A stretch of 64,000 bases of DNA from positions 4,216,001 to 4,280,000 of the forward strand of contig NZ_CP076103.1 in the NCBI RefSeq assembly GCF_018732085.1. Direction: 5' to 3'. The position numbers and the translations under genes are program-made. This document shows, in pieces, positions 8,100 through 16,887 of the stretch; within the stretch, counting starts at the first letter, position 1, and every line of letters begins with the position of its first letter. The notes under the pieces are model-generated. The model worked only from the letters and a program-made list of their open reading frames with translations. It was not told the DNA's origin and ran no database searches. This stretch comes from Lysobacter capsici (GTDB lineage: Bacteria; Pseudomonadota; Gammaproteobacteria; Xanthomonadales; Xanthomonadaceae).

Positions 8100-9893
8100 A
8101 TGCAGTTGAAGACCGCTCTGTTGAGCACCGCCGTCGTCGCCGCTCTGGCCGGCGTGGCGTTCCACTCCGCTCGCTCCGATGTACCGAACGGCCCTCTGGC
8201 GGCCACCGCGTCCGCCGCCGGCAGCGCATCGGCCGCCGCGCACGCCACCGGCCTCACCGCCAACGCGAAGCACGCCGGTTCGCACATGGCCGCACTGGGC
8301 GACACCGGTGCGCGCGCGGGCAGCGAGCTGGCGTTCTCCAGCACCTCGCCGGCGCAGGCCGATACCACCTCGGCGGCCGAACGCGCCCGCCAGTTGCTGC
8401 GCAACGCCGCGGCCAAGGAAGTCAACCTCGCCGCGTCCGACGGCTTCGTCGCGCGCGACGTGATGATCGATCGCGACGGCACCGAGCACGTGCGCATGGA
8501 ACGCACCTACGAAGGCCTGCCGGTGATCGGCGGCGACATGGTCGTGCATTCGCGCAACGGCGAACTCAAGTCGATCACCCAGGGCGACAACATGCGCACC
8601 ACCGCGCGCCCGTCGCTCAAGCCCGGCATCGGCGCCGAGCAGGCGCGGATCGAAGCCGGCGCCAAGTTCGACGGCACCGTCGCCTCGCTCGATCCGGCCA
8701 AGCTGGTGGTGTACGCGCGCGGCGGCGGCGAACCGACGCTGGCGTATCAGGTCGGTTTGCAAGGCGCGCGCAACGGCGACCAGGCGCCCGGCGTGATGTC
8801 GTACTTCCTCGACGCGCACACCGGTGCGTTGCTGGAAGCCGAAGACCACTTCCACACGGCGGCCGCCAACGGTACCGGCAAGACCATCACCCTGGGCAAT
8901 GTCGGCATCGTCACCAACTCGGTCAGCGGCGGCTTCCAGCTCACCGATCCCAGCCGCGGCAACGGCCAGACCCTGGACGCGAAGAACAGCAGCAGCACGT
9001 TCAGCGCGGTCGCTTTCAGCGACAGCGACAACGTCTGGGGCAACAACACCATCAGCGACCGCGCCTCCGCCGCCGCCGATGCGCATTACGGCGTCGCCGC
9101 CACCTGGGACTATTTCAAGACCGTGCATGCCCGCAACGGCATCTTCAACGACGGCAAGGGCGTCAAGAGCTACGTTCATTACGGCAGCAATTATTTCAAT
9201 GCCGGCTGGAGCGGCAGCTACATGGTTTACGGCGACGGCGATTCGAGCAACGGCAACACGCCGCTGGTCGCGCTGGACGTGGCCGGCCATGAAATGTCGC
9301 ACGGCGTGAACACCGCCACCGCCAACCTGGGTTACTACAACATCAAGGATTCCGGCGGCATCAACGAGGCCAATTCCGACATCCTCGGCACCCTGGTCGA
9401 ATACAGCGTCGGCAACGCCATCGACAAGGGCGACTATCTGATCGGCGAAGAGGTCTATCCGGCGTCGCAGGGCGCGACCAAGGCGCTGCGCCTGATGTTC
9501 AAGCAGGACGCCGACGGCCGCTCGGTCTCGTGCTACCCCAGCGGCGGCTTCCCGGCCTCGCAGACCGGCAAGGGCGCCAAGTACGACCCGCACTTCACCT
9601 CCGGCGTGGCCAACCGTGCCTTCTTCCTGTTCGCCGAAGGCGTCACCCCGCAGGCCGGCTTTAGCTACACCAAGGCCCAACTGGTCTGCAACAGCGACAC
9701 CACCATCGTCGGCATCGGCCGGGCCAAGGCCGGCGCGATCTGGTATCGCGCGCTGACCAAGTACTTCGTCTCCAGCACCACCTACCCGCAGGCGCGCGCC
9801 GGCACCTTGCAGGCCGCGACCGACCTGTACGGCGCCAACTCGACCGAGTACCAGACCGTGGCCCGCGCCTGGTCGGCGGCCGGCGTCAACTGA
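8100..9893 (+). CDS. Secreted M4 metallopeptidase 2 (tandem paralog)
   Basis: 597-aa paralog of the preceding gene, collinear over its whole length and nearly identical in the first ten residues (MQLKTALLSTAV) and C-terminus (TLQAA-DLYGAN). Same order: signal peptide, FTP propeptide (HVRMERTYEGLPVIGGDMVV), PepSY-like segment, catalytic domain. Zinc ligands are H397 and H401 (HEMSH) and E423 (GGINEANSD). The catalytic-His region reads DPHFTSGVAN. It differs from copy 1 in the region after HEMSH (HGVN versus HLVN), in the substrate-side loop before DPHFTSG, and in a shorter TFSAVAFSD segment, so specificity may have diverged. It has its own long leader and a strong terminator, suggesting independent transcription. 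Confidence 0.96.
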   Translation: MQLKTALLSTAVVAALAGVAFHSARSDVPNGPLAATASAAGSASAAAHATGLTANAKHAGSHMAALGDTGARAGSELAFSSTSPAQADTTSAAERARQLLRNAAAKEVNLAASDGFVARDVMIDRDGTEHVRMERTYEGLPVIGGDMVVHSRNGELKSITQGDNMRTTARPSLKPGIGAEQARIEAGAKFDGTVASLDPAKLVVYARGGGEPTLAYQVGLQGARNGDQAPGVMSYFLDAHTGALLEAEDHFHTAAANGTGKTITLGNVGIVTNSVSGGFQLTDPSRGNGQTLDAKNSSSTFSAVAFSDSDNVWGNNTISDRASAAADAHYGVAATWDYFKTVHARNGIFNDGKGVKSYVHYGSNYFNAGWSGSYMVYGDGDSSNGNTPLVALDVAGHEMSHGVNTATANLGYYNIKDSGGINEANSDILGTLVEYSVGNAIDKGDYLIGEEVYPASQGATKALRLMFKQDADGRSVSCYPSGGFPASQTGKGAKYDPHFTSGVANRAFFLFAEGVTPQAGFSYTKAQLVCNSDTTIVGIGRAKAGAIWYRALTKYFVSSTTYPQARAGTLQAATDLYGANSTEYQTVARAWSAAGVN

Positions 9894-9916
9894 TCCATCG
9901 TCACGCGACACGAAAA

Positions 9917-9941
9917 CGGCCCGCATTGCGGGCCGTTTTTT
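9917..9941 (+). terminator. Intrinsic terminator of second M4 gene
   Basis: Perfect stem CGGCCCGC-ATT-GCGGGCCG followed by six T and preceded by AAAA, 24 nt after the stop. It can also act for the convergent DUF418 gene. Confidence 0.93.
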
Positions 9942-9987
9942 GTCTCGCTCCGTCCGCGCGCCGCCACCAGCGCCGCATGATCGCGGG

Positions 9988-11220
9988 TCAAGCCTGATCG
10001 CGCACCCGCATCGATGGCCAATGGCCGTACGCGAACGCACGCCACAGCCATTCCACCGGCCCGAAACGGAACCGCCGCAGCCACCACGCGCTCACCGCCA
10101 GTTGCGCCGCGAACAACACCAGCGCCGCCACGATCAATGTCGTGTACGACCAGCGTCCCCATTGGTTCAAACCGTGGTGGTACAGCACCCAGGTCGCGAT
10201 CAACGACTGGCTCAGGTAATTGCTCAGCGCCATCCGCCCGGCCGGCGCGAATACGCGCAGCCAGCGCGCGCCGTGGTGCAGCCCCAGCACCACCGCCGCG
10301 ATCAACGCCAGCGCCACCGGCAGGCCGGCGAGCATGTGCAGGGTCTGGGCGAAGATCGACGACGCGCTGAACACCGCCAGCGACGGCGCGCTGTCCACCG
10401 CCACGCTGATCGCGGTCAGCACGATGCCGGTCGGCAGGCCGTGCACGATCAGCGCGCGCAGCACCCAGCGATACCGCGCCGGATCGGCGATCACCCCGCC
10501 GCGCACCAGCGAGGCGCCGATCAGGAACAGCCCCAGCGACAGCGGCAGCATCATGCTCCAGCCGGCGATCGTGCTCTCGAAAAAGAACTGCAGCCGCTGC
10601 GCGGTGACCGCCGCGTAGTCGCCATGCGCATACGCGGCGACCTCGGCCGCGCGCAGCGCCTGCGCCCGCGCCAGATCGGCGGCATCGCCTTCGGCCACGC
10701 CCGGCAAGGTCAGCGCCGCGGCGATGATCAGCATGTAGCCGATCGTGCCCAGGTAGACGGTCAGGCCCAGCTTCAGCCAGAAATCCAGCGACAACGAACG
10801 CAGCGCCAACAAGGCGAACGCGCTCAAGGCATACGTGACCAGAATGTCGCCGCCCCAGATCAGCCACGCATGCACCAGGCCGAGCGCCAACAGGCCGAAA
10901 CTGCGGCGCAGATAGACCGCGCCGAAATCGCGGCCGGCGCTGCGCGCGCGTTCGAGCATGACTGCGAAGCCCATGCCGAACAGCAACGCGAACAAGGTCC
11001 AGAACTTGTCACGCACCACCAGGTAGACGAACGCCGACAGCGCGCGGTCCGAACCGCGCAGGGCCGGATCGATGCCTTCGTGCAATGCGTTCAACGGCCC
11101 GGCGAAGCCCGACACGTTGCTCAGCAAGATGCCGAGCAGCGCGATCCCGCGCAGCGCGTCGAGCGCCTGCAGGCGCTCGCGTTCGGGGATGGGCGCGAGT
11201 TCGGACGGGACGGGACTCAT
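9988..11220 (-). CDS. DUF418 family integral membrane protein
   Basis: 410-aa polytopic inner-membrane protein with about eight to ten hydrophobic segments. N-terminal RLQALDALRGIALLGILLSN and the C-terminal DUF418 signature (RMALSNYLSQSL, then RRFRFGPVEWLWR near the end) identify the family. The function of DUF418 proteins is not established; some resemble acyltransferase-type membrane proteins. I took the ATG at 11220 (MSPVPSELAP), which leaves the REP-containing leader uncoded. The open frame extends upstream to 11493, but that part is made of REP sequence. Transcribed alone, convergent with the M4 gene. Confidence 0.88.
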   Translation of the reverse strand: MSPVPSELAPIPERERLQALDALRGIALLGILLSNVSGFAGPLNALHEGIDPALRGSDRALSAFVYLVVRDKFWTLFALLFGMGFAVMLERARSAGRDFGAVYLRRSFGLLALGLVHAWLIWGGDILVTYALSAFALLALRSLSLDFWLKLGLTVYLGTIGYMLIIAAALTLPGVAEGDAADLARAQALRAAEVAAYAHGDYAAVTAQRLQFFFESTIAGWSMMLPLSLGLFLIGASLVRGGVIADPARYRWVLRALIVHGLPTGIVLTAISVAVDSAPSLAVFSASSIFAQTLHMLAGLPVALALIAAVVLGLHHGARWLRVFAPAGRMALSNYLSQSLIATWVLYHHGLNQWGRWSYTTLIVAALVLFAAQLAVSAWWLRRFRFGPVEWLWRAFAYGHWPSMRVRDQA

Positions 11221-11359
11221 CGGGCTCGCAGGCTGCCTAGGGAATCGTGAGGGATCTGGATCTGCGCGGCGCTGGGCCGACACTGCCTTGGTGAAATCGC
11301 CGCTGCGTGCGCGCAACGCCGCTTTTGTAGGCGACGCTGCTCGCGCGGAAGCGCCGCTG

Positions 11360-11495
11360 TTGTGGGAGGGGCTTCGCTCTTGTGGGAGGGGCTTCAGCCC
11401 CGACGCTTTCCTCTCGGATCGCACCGGCACTCGGGGAACCCGAACTCGCCAAGCCCGGACCGAAAAGCGTCGGGGCTCAAGCCCCTCCAACAAAA
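11360..11495. repeat. Inverted pair of REP elements (REPIN-like)
   Basis: Forward REP at 11380-11409 (TGTGGGAGGGGCTTCAGCCC, then CGACGCTTT) with a partial copy at 11360-11379. An inverted REP lies at 11463-11495 (AAAAGCGTCGGGGCTCAAGC...). Related units occur at 62913-63390. The region sits in the leader between the divergently placed DUF418 gene and the end of slyD. Confidence 0.85.
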
Positions 11496-11574
11496 GATAC
11501 CGCTTGGTCGGTCCCTACCTGCGCCAGACGGGAACTGGATCGACAGCTCACCCGCACGCGACCGATCGCAGCGC

Positions 11575-11608
11575 AAAAAACGAACGGCCCGCTCGCGCGG
11601 GCCGTTCG
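11575..11608 (-). terminator. Intrinsic terminator of slyD-like gene
   Basis: On the minus strand, a 12-bp perfect stem (CGAACGGCCCGC / GCGGGCCGTTCG) with a 4-nt loop is followed by six U (complement of AAAAAA at 11575-11580). It lies about 34 nt past the slyD stop. Confidence 0.93.
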
Positions 11609-11641
11609 ATAGGGACGTCGTTGCCGGCTGCCGCGTGTGGA

Positions 11642-12121
11642 TCAGTGCGCGTGACCGCCGTCGCCATGCACGTGGCCGTGCTCGATCTCTTCCTTGGCCG
11701 CTTCGCGCACTTCGACGATCTCGACCGCGAAATGCAGGTCCTTGCCGGCCATCGGGTGGTTGAGGTCGACGTCGACCACGCTCATGCCGATCTTCTGGAT
11801 GGTCACCGCGCGCGGGCCGAAATTGGTCTGCAGCACCGCCTGCATGCCGACTTCCAGCTTGGTGTCCTTGAAATACTTCTTCGGCACGCGCTGGGTCAGG
11901 CCGTCCTGGCGCACGCCGTAGGCGTCGGCCGCGACCACGTCGACTTCGAACTTGTCGCCGGCCTCGTGGCCTTCCATCGCCTTTTCCAGGCCCGGGATGA
12001 TGTTGTTGTGGCCGATCAGGATCGCCAGCGGATCGCGGCCTTCCGAACTCTCGAGCGGCTCGCTGCCCTGCTCGGAAACGGTGTAGTGGAATTGAACGAC
12101 GCGATCTTTCTCGATTTTCAT
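11642..12121 (-). CDS. slyD: SlyD-like FKBP-type peptidyl-prolyl isomerase
   Basis: 159-aa cytoplasmic prolyl isomerase and chaperone. It begins MKIEKDRVVQFHYTV and has the FKBP core split by an insert-in-flap (DPLAILIGHNNIIPGLEKAM, then EVDVVAADAYGVR), as in SlyD. The C-terminus is His-rich (HGHVHGDGGHAH), consistent with metal (nickel) binding, though shorter than the E. coli tail. The ATG at 12121 is the family start; the frame continues 25 codons upstream without support. It is divergent from the NlpC/P60 lipoprotein gene (60 nt between starts) and ends in a strong terminator. Confidence 0.93.
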   Translation of the reverse strand: MKIEKDRVVQFHYTVSEQGSEPLESSEGRDPLAILIGHNNIIPGLEKAMEGHEAGDKFEVDVVAADAYGVRQDGLTQRVPKKYFKDTKLEVGMQAVLQTNFGPRAVTIQKIGMSVVDVDLNHPMAGKDLHFAVEIVEVREAAKEEIEHGHVHGDGGHAH

Positions 12122-12180
12122 GGCAAATCCGGCTGGGAAGACCGCCCCGTGGCGATCAGGAAAGGAACGGCGGCGCCGCA

Positions 12181-12834
12181 ATGAGCGGGCCGCCACAAAA
12201 GGTCACATCGATTGTCTTGTCGCCGCTGCCGTTAGCCGCCAAGCTATCGGCCGTGACGAAGGCCGCGCATTATCCCGGCAACATCGCTCCCGCGCCAGCA
12301 CGCGGGCCACGGCCGTGGCCGGCGCTGCTCGCCGGGCTGAGCCTGTGCGTGCTGCTCGCGGCCTGCGGCGGCGGCAAGCAGATCGTCCGCCGCGGCCCGG
12401 CCCCGCAGCCGCCGGCGCGGGTCTGGCCGCACGTCGAGCCGGAAAACCCGGGTGCCTCCAACGCCGTGCTGATGCGGGCGATCAGCCTGGTCGGCACGCC
12501 GTACCGCTACGGCGGCAACACCCCCGACAGCGGCTTCGACTGCAGCGGCCTGGTCAACTACGTCTACCGCGACATGCTGGCGCTCAACCTGCCGCGCACC
12601 TCGCGCGATCTGGCCGGCTACCAGGGCCCCAAGATCGAGCCGACCCGGCTGGCCTCGGGCGACCTGGTGTTCTTCGGCAGCGCGGGCAACGTCAGCCACG
12701 TCGGCATCTATGTCGGCGAAGGCCGCTTCGTCCACGCCCCCAGCACCGGCGGCACGGTCCGCCTGGACCGGCTCGACGGCCCGTACTGGCGCGACCACTA
12801 CAGCGGTGCCAAACGGGTTCTCAGAAAGAACTGA
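12181..12834 (+). CDS. NlpC/P60 (C40) peptidoglycan hydrolase, lipoprotein
   Basis: Predicted outer-membrane-anchored endopeptidase cutting peptide stems of peptidoglycan. The lipobox LLAAC puts the lipidated Cys at residue 62. The C40 domain follows: catalytic Cys121 in GFDCSGLV, His173 in SHVGIYV and third polar residue His185 in FVHAP. From the ATG at 12181 (AAAGGA about 12 nt upstream) the signal region would be long at 61 residues. The in-frame GTG at 12253 would give a more usual signal sequence, so the true start is uncertain. A second, paralogous C40 gene follows 150 nt downstream. Confidence 0.91.
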   Translation: MSGPPQKVTSIVLSPLPLAAKLSAVTKAAHYPGNIAPAPARGPRPWPALLAGLSLCVLLAACGGGKQIVRRGPAPQPPARVWPHVEPENPGASNAVLMRAISLVGTPYRYGGNTPDSGFDCSGLVNYVYRDMLALNLPRTSRDLAGYQGPKIEPTRLASGDLVFFGSAGNVSHVGIYVGEGRFVHAPSTGGTVRLDRLDGPYWRDHYSGAKRVLRKN

Positions 12835-12984
12835 GATCACTTCCTGAATGCGGGAAGGTTCCCAGACTCGTCAGAAATGTGAGAAAAATCACATACCTGT
12901 TAACGAGCCTCTAACGAAATTTGAACCAACCTCTCGCGCTTCACGGGCATGATCCCCTACCGGTGACGACTTCGTGATGACTAA

Positions 12985-13728
12985 GTGACGACCCAAACCA
13001 CTCGCCACAACCGCAAGGCTGCCACCCCCCAAGCACCGCGCGCTACCGCCCAAGGCCTTTCGGCCCGGGCCACCCAACGTCTTCTGCTGACCGCCTCGCT
13101 GGCGGTCTGCGCCCTGCCCGCCTTCGCCCAGCAGTCCTCTGCGCTGGCCGCGACCGCCGGCGCCCTGCCTTCGGCCACTTCGCTGCGCAACGATTCGGCC
13201 GACGCGCCGGAGCCGTCGGCCAGCAACATGCTGCCCGAAGCGATGACCCTGTCCGACCGCGCCCTGCTGCTGGCGACCGACCTGAACCGCCTGCTGGGCC
13301 AGGGCCAGGACGTGGCCCTGAGCAAGACCGACATGCCGGTGGCCGAACAAGGCCGCATCAAGGGCATGCTGCAGCGCGCGCTGGCCCTGCTGGGCACGCC
13401 GTACCGCTGGGGCGGCACCTCGCCGGACCAGGGCTTCGATTGCAGCGGCCTGGTCGGCTACGTGTTCCGCAACGCCCTGGGCATCGAACTGCCGCGCGTG
13501 TCGCGCGAGATGGCCAAGACCGGCGAAGTGATCGCCCGCGATTCGATGACCGAAGGCGACCTGGTGTTCTTCGGCCGCCGCGGCCGCGTCGACCATGTCG
13601 GCATCTACCTCGGCGACGGGCGCTTCGTGCATGCCCCGCGCACCGGCAAGGACGTGACCGTGTCGAGCCTGGACAGCGGCTACTGGAGCGGCAAGTTCAT
13701 GGAAGCGCGCCGGGTCGACGGGATCTGA
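12985..13728 (+). CDS. NlpC/P60 (C40) peptidoglycan hydrolase, secreted
   Basis: 247-aa paralog of the preceding gene. It has a basic N-terminus and signal peptide ending CALPAFA-QQ, then about 80 residues of Ala/Ser-rich linker with a short helical segment (SDRALLLATDLNRLLGQ). The C40 domain has Cys153 (GFDCSGLV), His204 (DHVGIYL) and His216 (FVHAP). There is no lipobox, so the product is probably soluble in the periplasm or loosely bound. The start is GTG at 12985; no suitable ATG is in frame. The two hydrolases share the GTPYR[YW]GG and EGDLVFFG-type motifs and appear to be an old tandem duplication. Confidence 0.91.
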   Translation: MTTQTTRHNRKAATPQAPRATAQGLSARATQRLLLTASLAVCALPAFAQQSSALAATAGALPSATSLRNDSADAPEPSASNMLPEAMTLSDRALLLATDLNRLLGQGQDVALSKTDMPVAEQGRIKGMLQRALALLGTPYRWGGTSPDQGFDCSGLVGYVFRNALGIELPRVSREMAKTGEVIARDSMTEGDLVFFGRRGRVDHVGIYLGDGRFVHAPRTGKDVTVSSLDSGYWSGKFMEARRVDGI

Positions 13729-13748
13729 GGTCGCGCTTCAGGATTCAA

Positions 13749-13782
13749 ACGCAACAGGCCGCCTTCGGGCGGCCTGTTGCGT
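13749..13782 (+). terminator. Long stem-loop after second C40 gene
   Basis: A 15-bp perfect stem (ACGCAACAGGCCGCC / GGCGGCCTGTTGCGT) closed by a TTCG tetraloop, about 20 nt past the stop. There is no real U-run, but the stem is very stable. Confidence 0.85.
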
Positions 13783-14179
13783 TGTGGGCGACCGGTTTTG
13801 CGGTTTGGCATGCCGCGTAGGCGATGCCGTGTTCGTGATGCCGTGTCCGTAAGGAGACTGCGGTTGCCCGAACGCAACAGCTCCGGGTGGAGTACGGAGC
13901 CATCCATTTGCGCACGAGGCCGCGGCTGAAATCGGCGCCCACTTTGGAAAAGGGGGCGAGCGCCCGGCGTGGTTCGATCCTGGGGGCGGTTGGTGCGCGG
14001 GGGATTCGCTTTTCGGCGGGCCGGGGGCGTTGATGCAGAAGCCAAAGCCAAAGCAAATCCCCCCTGCCCCCCTTTTTCAAAGGGGGGAAAAGCAAAAGCA
14101 AAGGGGCGCGCGATAAGGCTGACGAAGGATGTGGATGTGCGACGCGCACTGGGAATGCGAAACGGCAACGACGCGCGGG
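13783..14179. repeat. Intergenic region with C/G-tract dispersed repeat
   Basis: About 400 nt without a gene. At 14053-14092 is AAATCCCCCCTGCCCCCCTT followed by TTTCAAAGGGGGG, a hairpin-forming repeat. It recurs at 30348-30382 and, inverted and degenerate, at 30552-30590. CCAAAG/GCAAAA hexamer runs flank it. Confidence 0.75.
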
Positions 14180-14689
14180 CTACTTCCCCGGCTCGCCCTC
14201 ATGCACATACCGCTCCACCGTCGCCTCGATGCCCTTGCTCAGCTCCATCACCTTGAGCGCGTATTCGGCCAGGCGCTTGTCGTCCTCGGTTTCCGGCGTC
14301 CACGACGGCACCGCGGTCGGTTTGCCTTCGACCTGATCCATCGCCACGAACACGATCACGCAGTGCGTGCATAGCCGCTCCTCCGGCTCGCCGTCGTCCA
14401 GGCCCGGGTCGCGCGCTTTCACGTCGACCGCGAAATGCATGCTGCTGTTGCCGGTCAGGATCAGCTTGGTGTGGACGGTGACCAGATCGCTGATCCGGAT
14501 CGGGGCGACGAAGCGGATGCCGCCGACGGCGACGGTCACGCTGTACTTGCCGCTCCAGCCGACCGCGGCGGCGTAGCCGGCCTGGTCGATCCATTTCATC
14601 ACCATGCCGCCGTGGACCTTGCCGCCGTAGTTGACGTCGGTGGGCTGGGCGAGAAAGCGCAGGTTCAATTCGCGTTGCTGGCCTTTCAT
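14180..14689 (-). CDS. Acyl-CoA thioesterase, hotdog fold (YciA/BFIT-like)
   Basis: 169-aa cytoplasmic thioesterase predicted to hydrolyse acyl-CoA to free acid and CoA. The N-terminal LRFLAQPTDVNYGGKVHGG has the hotdog catalytic-loop pattern (the Asp and the HGG turn), then MVMKWIDQAGYAAA, the hotdog helix. VTVAVGGIRFVAPIRISDLV is the central strand pair. The start at 14689 overlaps the stop of the upstream FMN-reductase gene by 4 nt (ATGA), so the two are translationally coupled. Chain-length preference is unknown. Confidence 0.9.
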   Translation of the reverse strand: MKGQQRELNLRFLAQPTDVNYGGKVHGGMVMKWIDQAGYAAAVGWSGKYSVTVAVGGIRFVAPIRISDLVTVHTKLILTGNSSMHFAVDVKARDPGLDDGEPEERLCTHCVIVFVAMDQVEGKPTAVPSWTPETEDDKRLAEYALKVMELSKGIEATVERYVHEGEPGK

Positions 14690-15297
14690 GCGCTGGCTCC
14701 GGTGGCGGTGTAGACCTTCAAATGCCGCACCACCGCCGCGCCGACCCGATGCACGGCTTCGCGCGCGCGTTCGTCGTCGAGTTGGCCGTAGTCGTGCAGT
14801 TTGTCGGCGGCCTGGCCGACCGCGACCTGCTGCGGCACCACGATCAGGCCGAGCTTGGCCAGCGCGTCGCGCAGGACCAGCAGCGAACGCAGGCCGCCCA
14901 GCGGCCCGGGCGAGGCCGAGACGATGCCGGCGACCTTGTCGGCGAACAGCGTCGTGCCCGAACGCCCGCCGGGCATCGGCCGCGAGATCCAGTCGAGGGT
15001 GTTCTTGACCAGCGCCGGCATCGAGCCGTTGTATTCGGGCGTGCTGATCAACAGGCCGTCGTGTTCGCCGAGCAGCGCCTGCAGGCGCAGCGCGTTCTCG
15101 GGCAGGCCTTCGGCCTCGATATCGCCGTCGTAGATCGGCAACGGGTAATCGCGCAGTTCGATCAGGGTCACCTGCGCGCCGGCGGCGCGCGCGCCCTCGG
15201 CCAGCACCGGGATCAGGCGGCGGTTGTAGGACCCCGCGCGCAGGCTGCCGGCGAAGGCGAGCAGGCGCGGGGACGGGTCGATCGGGCTGGCGGACAT
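14686..15297 (-). CDS. NADPH-dependent FMN reductase family protein
   Basis: 203-aa flavodoxin-like NAD(P)H:FMN or quinone reductase. FMN phosphate-binding loop LAFAGSLRAGSYNRRL is near residues 13-28, and the family motif STPEYNGSMPALVKNTLDW contacts the flavin. The GGRSGTTLFADKVAGIVSAS and GGLRSLLVLRDALAKLG segments are also typical. Start ATG at 15297 has GGAG upstream. First gene of a two-gene operon with the thioesterase. Likely physiological substrates are quinones, azo compounds or chromate; these cannot be separated by sequence. Confidence 0.9.
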   Translation of the reverse strand: MSASPIDPSPRLLAFAGSLRAGSYNRRLIPVLAEGARAAGAQVTLIELRDYPLPIYDGDIEAEGLPENALRLQALLGEHDGLLISTPEYNGSMPALVKNTLDWISRPMPGGRSGTTLFADKVAGIVSASPGPLGGLRSLLVLRDALAKLGLIVVPQQVAVGQAADKLHDYGQLDDERAREAVHRVGAAVVRHLKVYTATGASA

Positions 15298-15370
15298 GCG
15301 GTGCTCCGTGGCGAATCGCCCGATTATGCGCGAGCCGCCGCTGAGCCGGGTGAGTGCATCGCGTAACGCA

Positions 15371-15396
15371 AACGCCCCGGCCGAGGCCGGGGCGTT
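15371..15396 (-). terminator. Stem-loop between M16 operon end and FMN reductase
   Basis: AACGCCCCGGCC-GA-GGCCGGGGCGTT, a near-perfect 12-bp palindrome downstream of the M16 genes on the minus strand. The U-run is weak. Confidence 0.75.
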
Positions 15397-15449
15397 GTCG
15401 TTTCCAACCATCGCGGCGGCGCGCACGGCCGCGCGCGCTCAAGCGGCGC

Positions 15450-16874
15450 TCACTTCTCCAGCTTGAACTCGCCGTACTCCTTGAGCTGGCTCTGCACGGC
15501 CTTGTAGTCGCCGACCACCACGATCGATTGGTCCTTGGTCGCGTAGTACTTCTTCGCCGCCGCCTGGATCTGCTCGGCGCCGACCGCGCGCACCTTCGGC
15601 ACGTACTCGCCGAGAAACTGCGGCGGCAGGCCGTACAGCCAGTTGCTCGCCAGCGACGACGCCACCGACGCCTGCATCTGGTTGCCGATCAGATAACCGC
15701 CGGCCACATAGCGCTTGGTGTCTTCCAGCTCCTGCGCCGGCACCGGGTAATCGTTGAGCTTGCCGAATTCGTAGATGAATTCGCCGATCGCAGCGCCGGT
15801 GACTTCGTTGCGCACGTCGGCCGAGGCCTGGACGATGCCGCCGGCGCGCAGGGCGTTGAGCCCGCCGCGCGCGCCGTAGGTGTAGCCCTTGTCCTCGCGC
15901 AGGTTCTGCATCAAGCGGCTGCTGAAACCGCCGCCGAGGACGATGCCGGCCAGCTGCGCCGGAATGTAGTCGGCATCGGTGGCGGCGATCGCCGGACGGC
16001 CCAGCCGCACCGCCGACTGCACGCTGCCGTCGCGCTGCACGAACAGGCGTTGCGGCTTGGCCTCGCGCCGCGCCGGCGCGGTGTCGGCGATCGGCTCGCC
16101 GCTGCCCTTCCAGTCACCGAAGGCGGCCTGCGCGTACTTGAAGCCCTCCTCGGCGCTGATCCGGCCGGTGACGATCAACAACGCGCGCTCGGGACGGAAA
16201 CGGCGCGCGTGTTCGGCGCGGACCTTGTCGGCGGTGACCGCGTTGAGCGCGGCCTCGGTGGGCTGGGTGTGACCGTAGGGATGATCGCCGTAGGTCGCCG
16301 CGAGCAAGGCGCGGGTGGCCTTGAAGCCCGGCTGCGCCTGCGACACCTTCAATTCCTGCAAGGCATTGGCCTGGGCGAGCTTGACCTCGGCGTCGGGGAA
16401 GTTCGCCTGCTGGGCGACTTCGGCCAGCAACCGCAGCATCGCTTCGGACTGGGTCGGCAGCGCGTAGCCGCTGAGGATCACGCCGTCGTTGAGCGCGCCG
16501 GCGGCGAGCGTGCCGCCGTAGCCCTGCGCGGCCTCGGCGATCGCCTTGGCGTCGCGCTTGGGCGTGCCCTGGGTCAGCAACTGCGCATACAGCGAGGCGA
16601 AGCCCGAGGCGTCGGCGGCATCGGCGGCGAAGCCGGCATTGCGCACCGCCAGCACGTAGTCGACCCGCGGCAGGCCCTTGCGCGGCACGACCCAGACTTC
16701 CAGGCCGTTGGCGAGCGTCTTCTGCGCGATCTGCGGCACCGGCAAGGCCTTGTCGGCGGCCAGCGGCGGCAGTTGCGAAGGCAGTTTGGCGGTGGGACCG
16801 GCGAGCGCGGCGCCGCCGGTCGCAACCAGGGCCAGCGAGGTCGCCAGGGCGAGCAGGTTCTTGTGCATGTTCAT
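15450..16874 (-). CDS. M16 family peptidase-like protein lacking the zinc motif
   Basis: 474-aa exported M16-fold protein. The signal peptide ends ATGGAALA-GP. Where active M16 subunits have HxxEH, this one has ASGFASLYAQLLTQG, so it should not bind zinc. It keeps the C-domain arginine/tyrosine motif (GGFSSRLMQNLREDKGYTYG), the usual signature of the partner subunit. Together with the following catalytic-type gene it should form a heterodimeric periplasmic peptidase that degrades small peptides. Start at 16874 (MNMHKN) has AGGAG upstream; a second ATG is 6 nt inside. It lies 13 nt after the catalytic subunit gene. Confidence 0.92.
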   Translation of the reverse strand: MNMHKNLLALATSLALVATGGAALAGPTAKLPSQLPPLAADKALPVPQIAQKTLANGLEVWVVPRKGLPRVDYVLAVRNAGFAADAADASGFASLYAQLLTQGTPKRDAKAIAEAAQGYGGTLAAGALNDGVILSGYALPTQSEAMLRLLAEVAQQANFPDAEVKLAQANALQELKVSQAQPGFKATRALLAATYGDHPYGHTQPTEAALNAVTADKVRAEHARRFRPERALLIVTGRISAEEGFKYAQAAFGDWKGSGEPIADTAPARREAKPQRLFVQRDGSVQSAVRLGRPAIAATDADYIPAQLAGIVLGGGFSSRLMQNLREDKGYTYGARGGLNALRAGGIVQASADVRNEVTGAAIGEFIYEFGKLNDYPVPAQELEDTKRYVAGGYLIGNQMQASVASSLASNWLYGLPPQFLGEYVPKVRAVGAEQIQAAAKKYYATKDQSIVVVGDYKAVQSQLKEYGEFKLEK

Positions 16875-16887
16875 GTCGTCTCCTCGC

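Noticed and set aside
11221..11493. N-terminal extension of the DUF418 protein
   Set aside because: That stretch is REP sequence translated in frame; the real start is at 11220.
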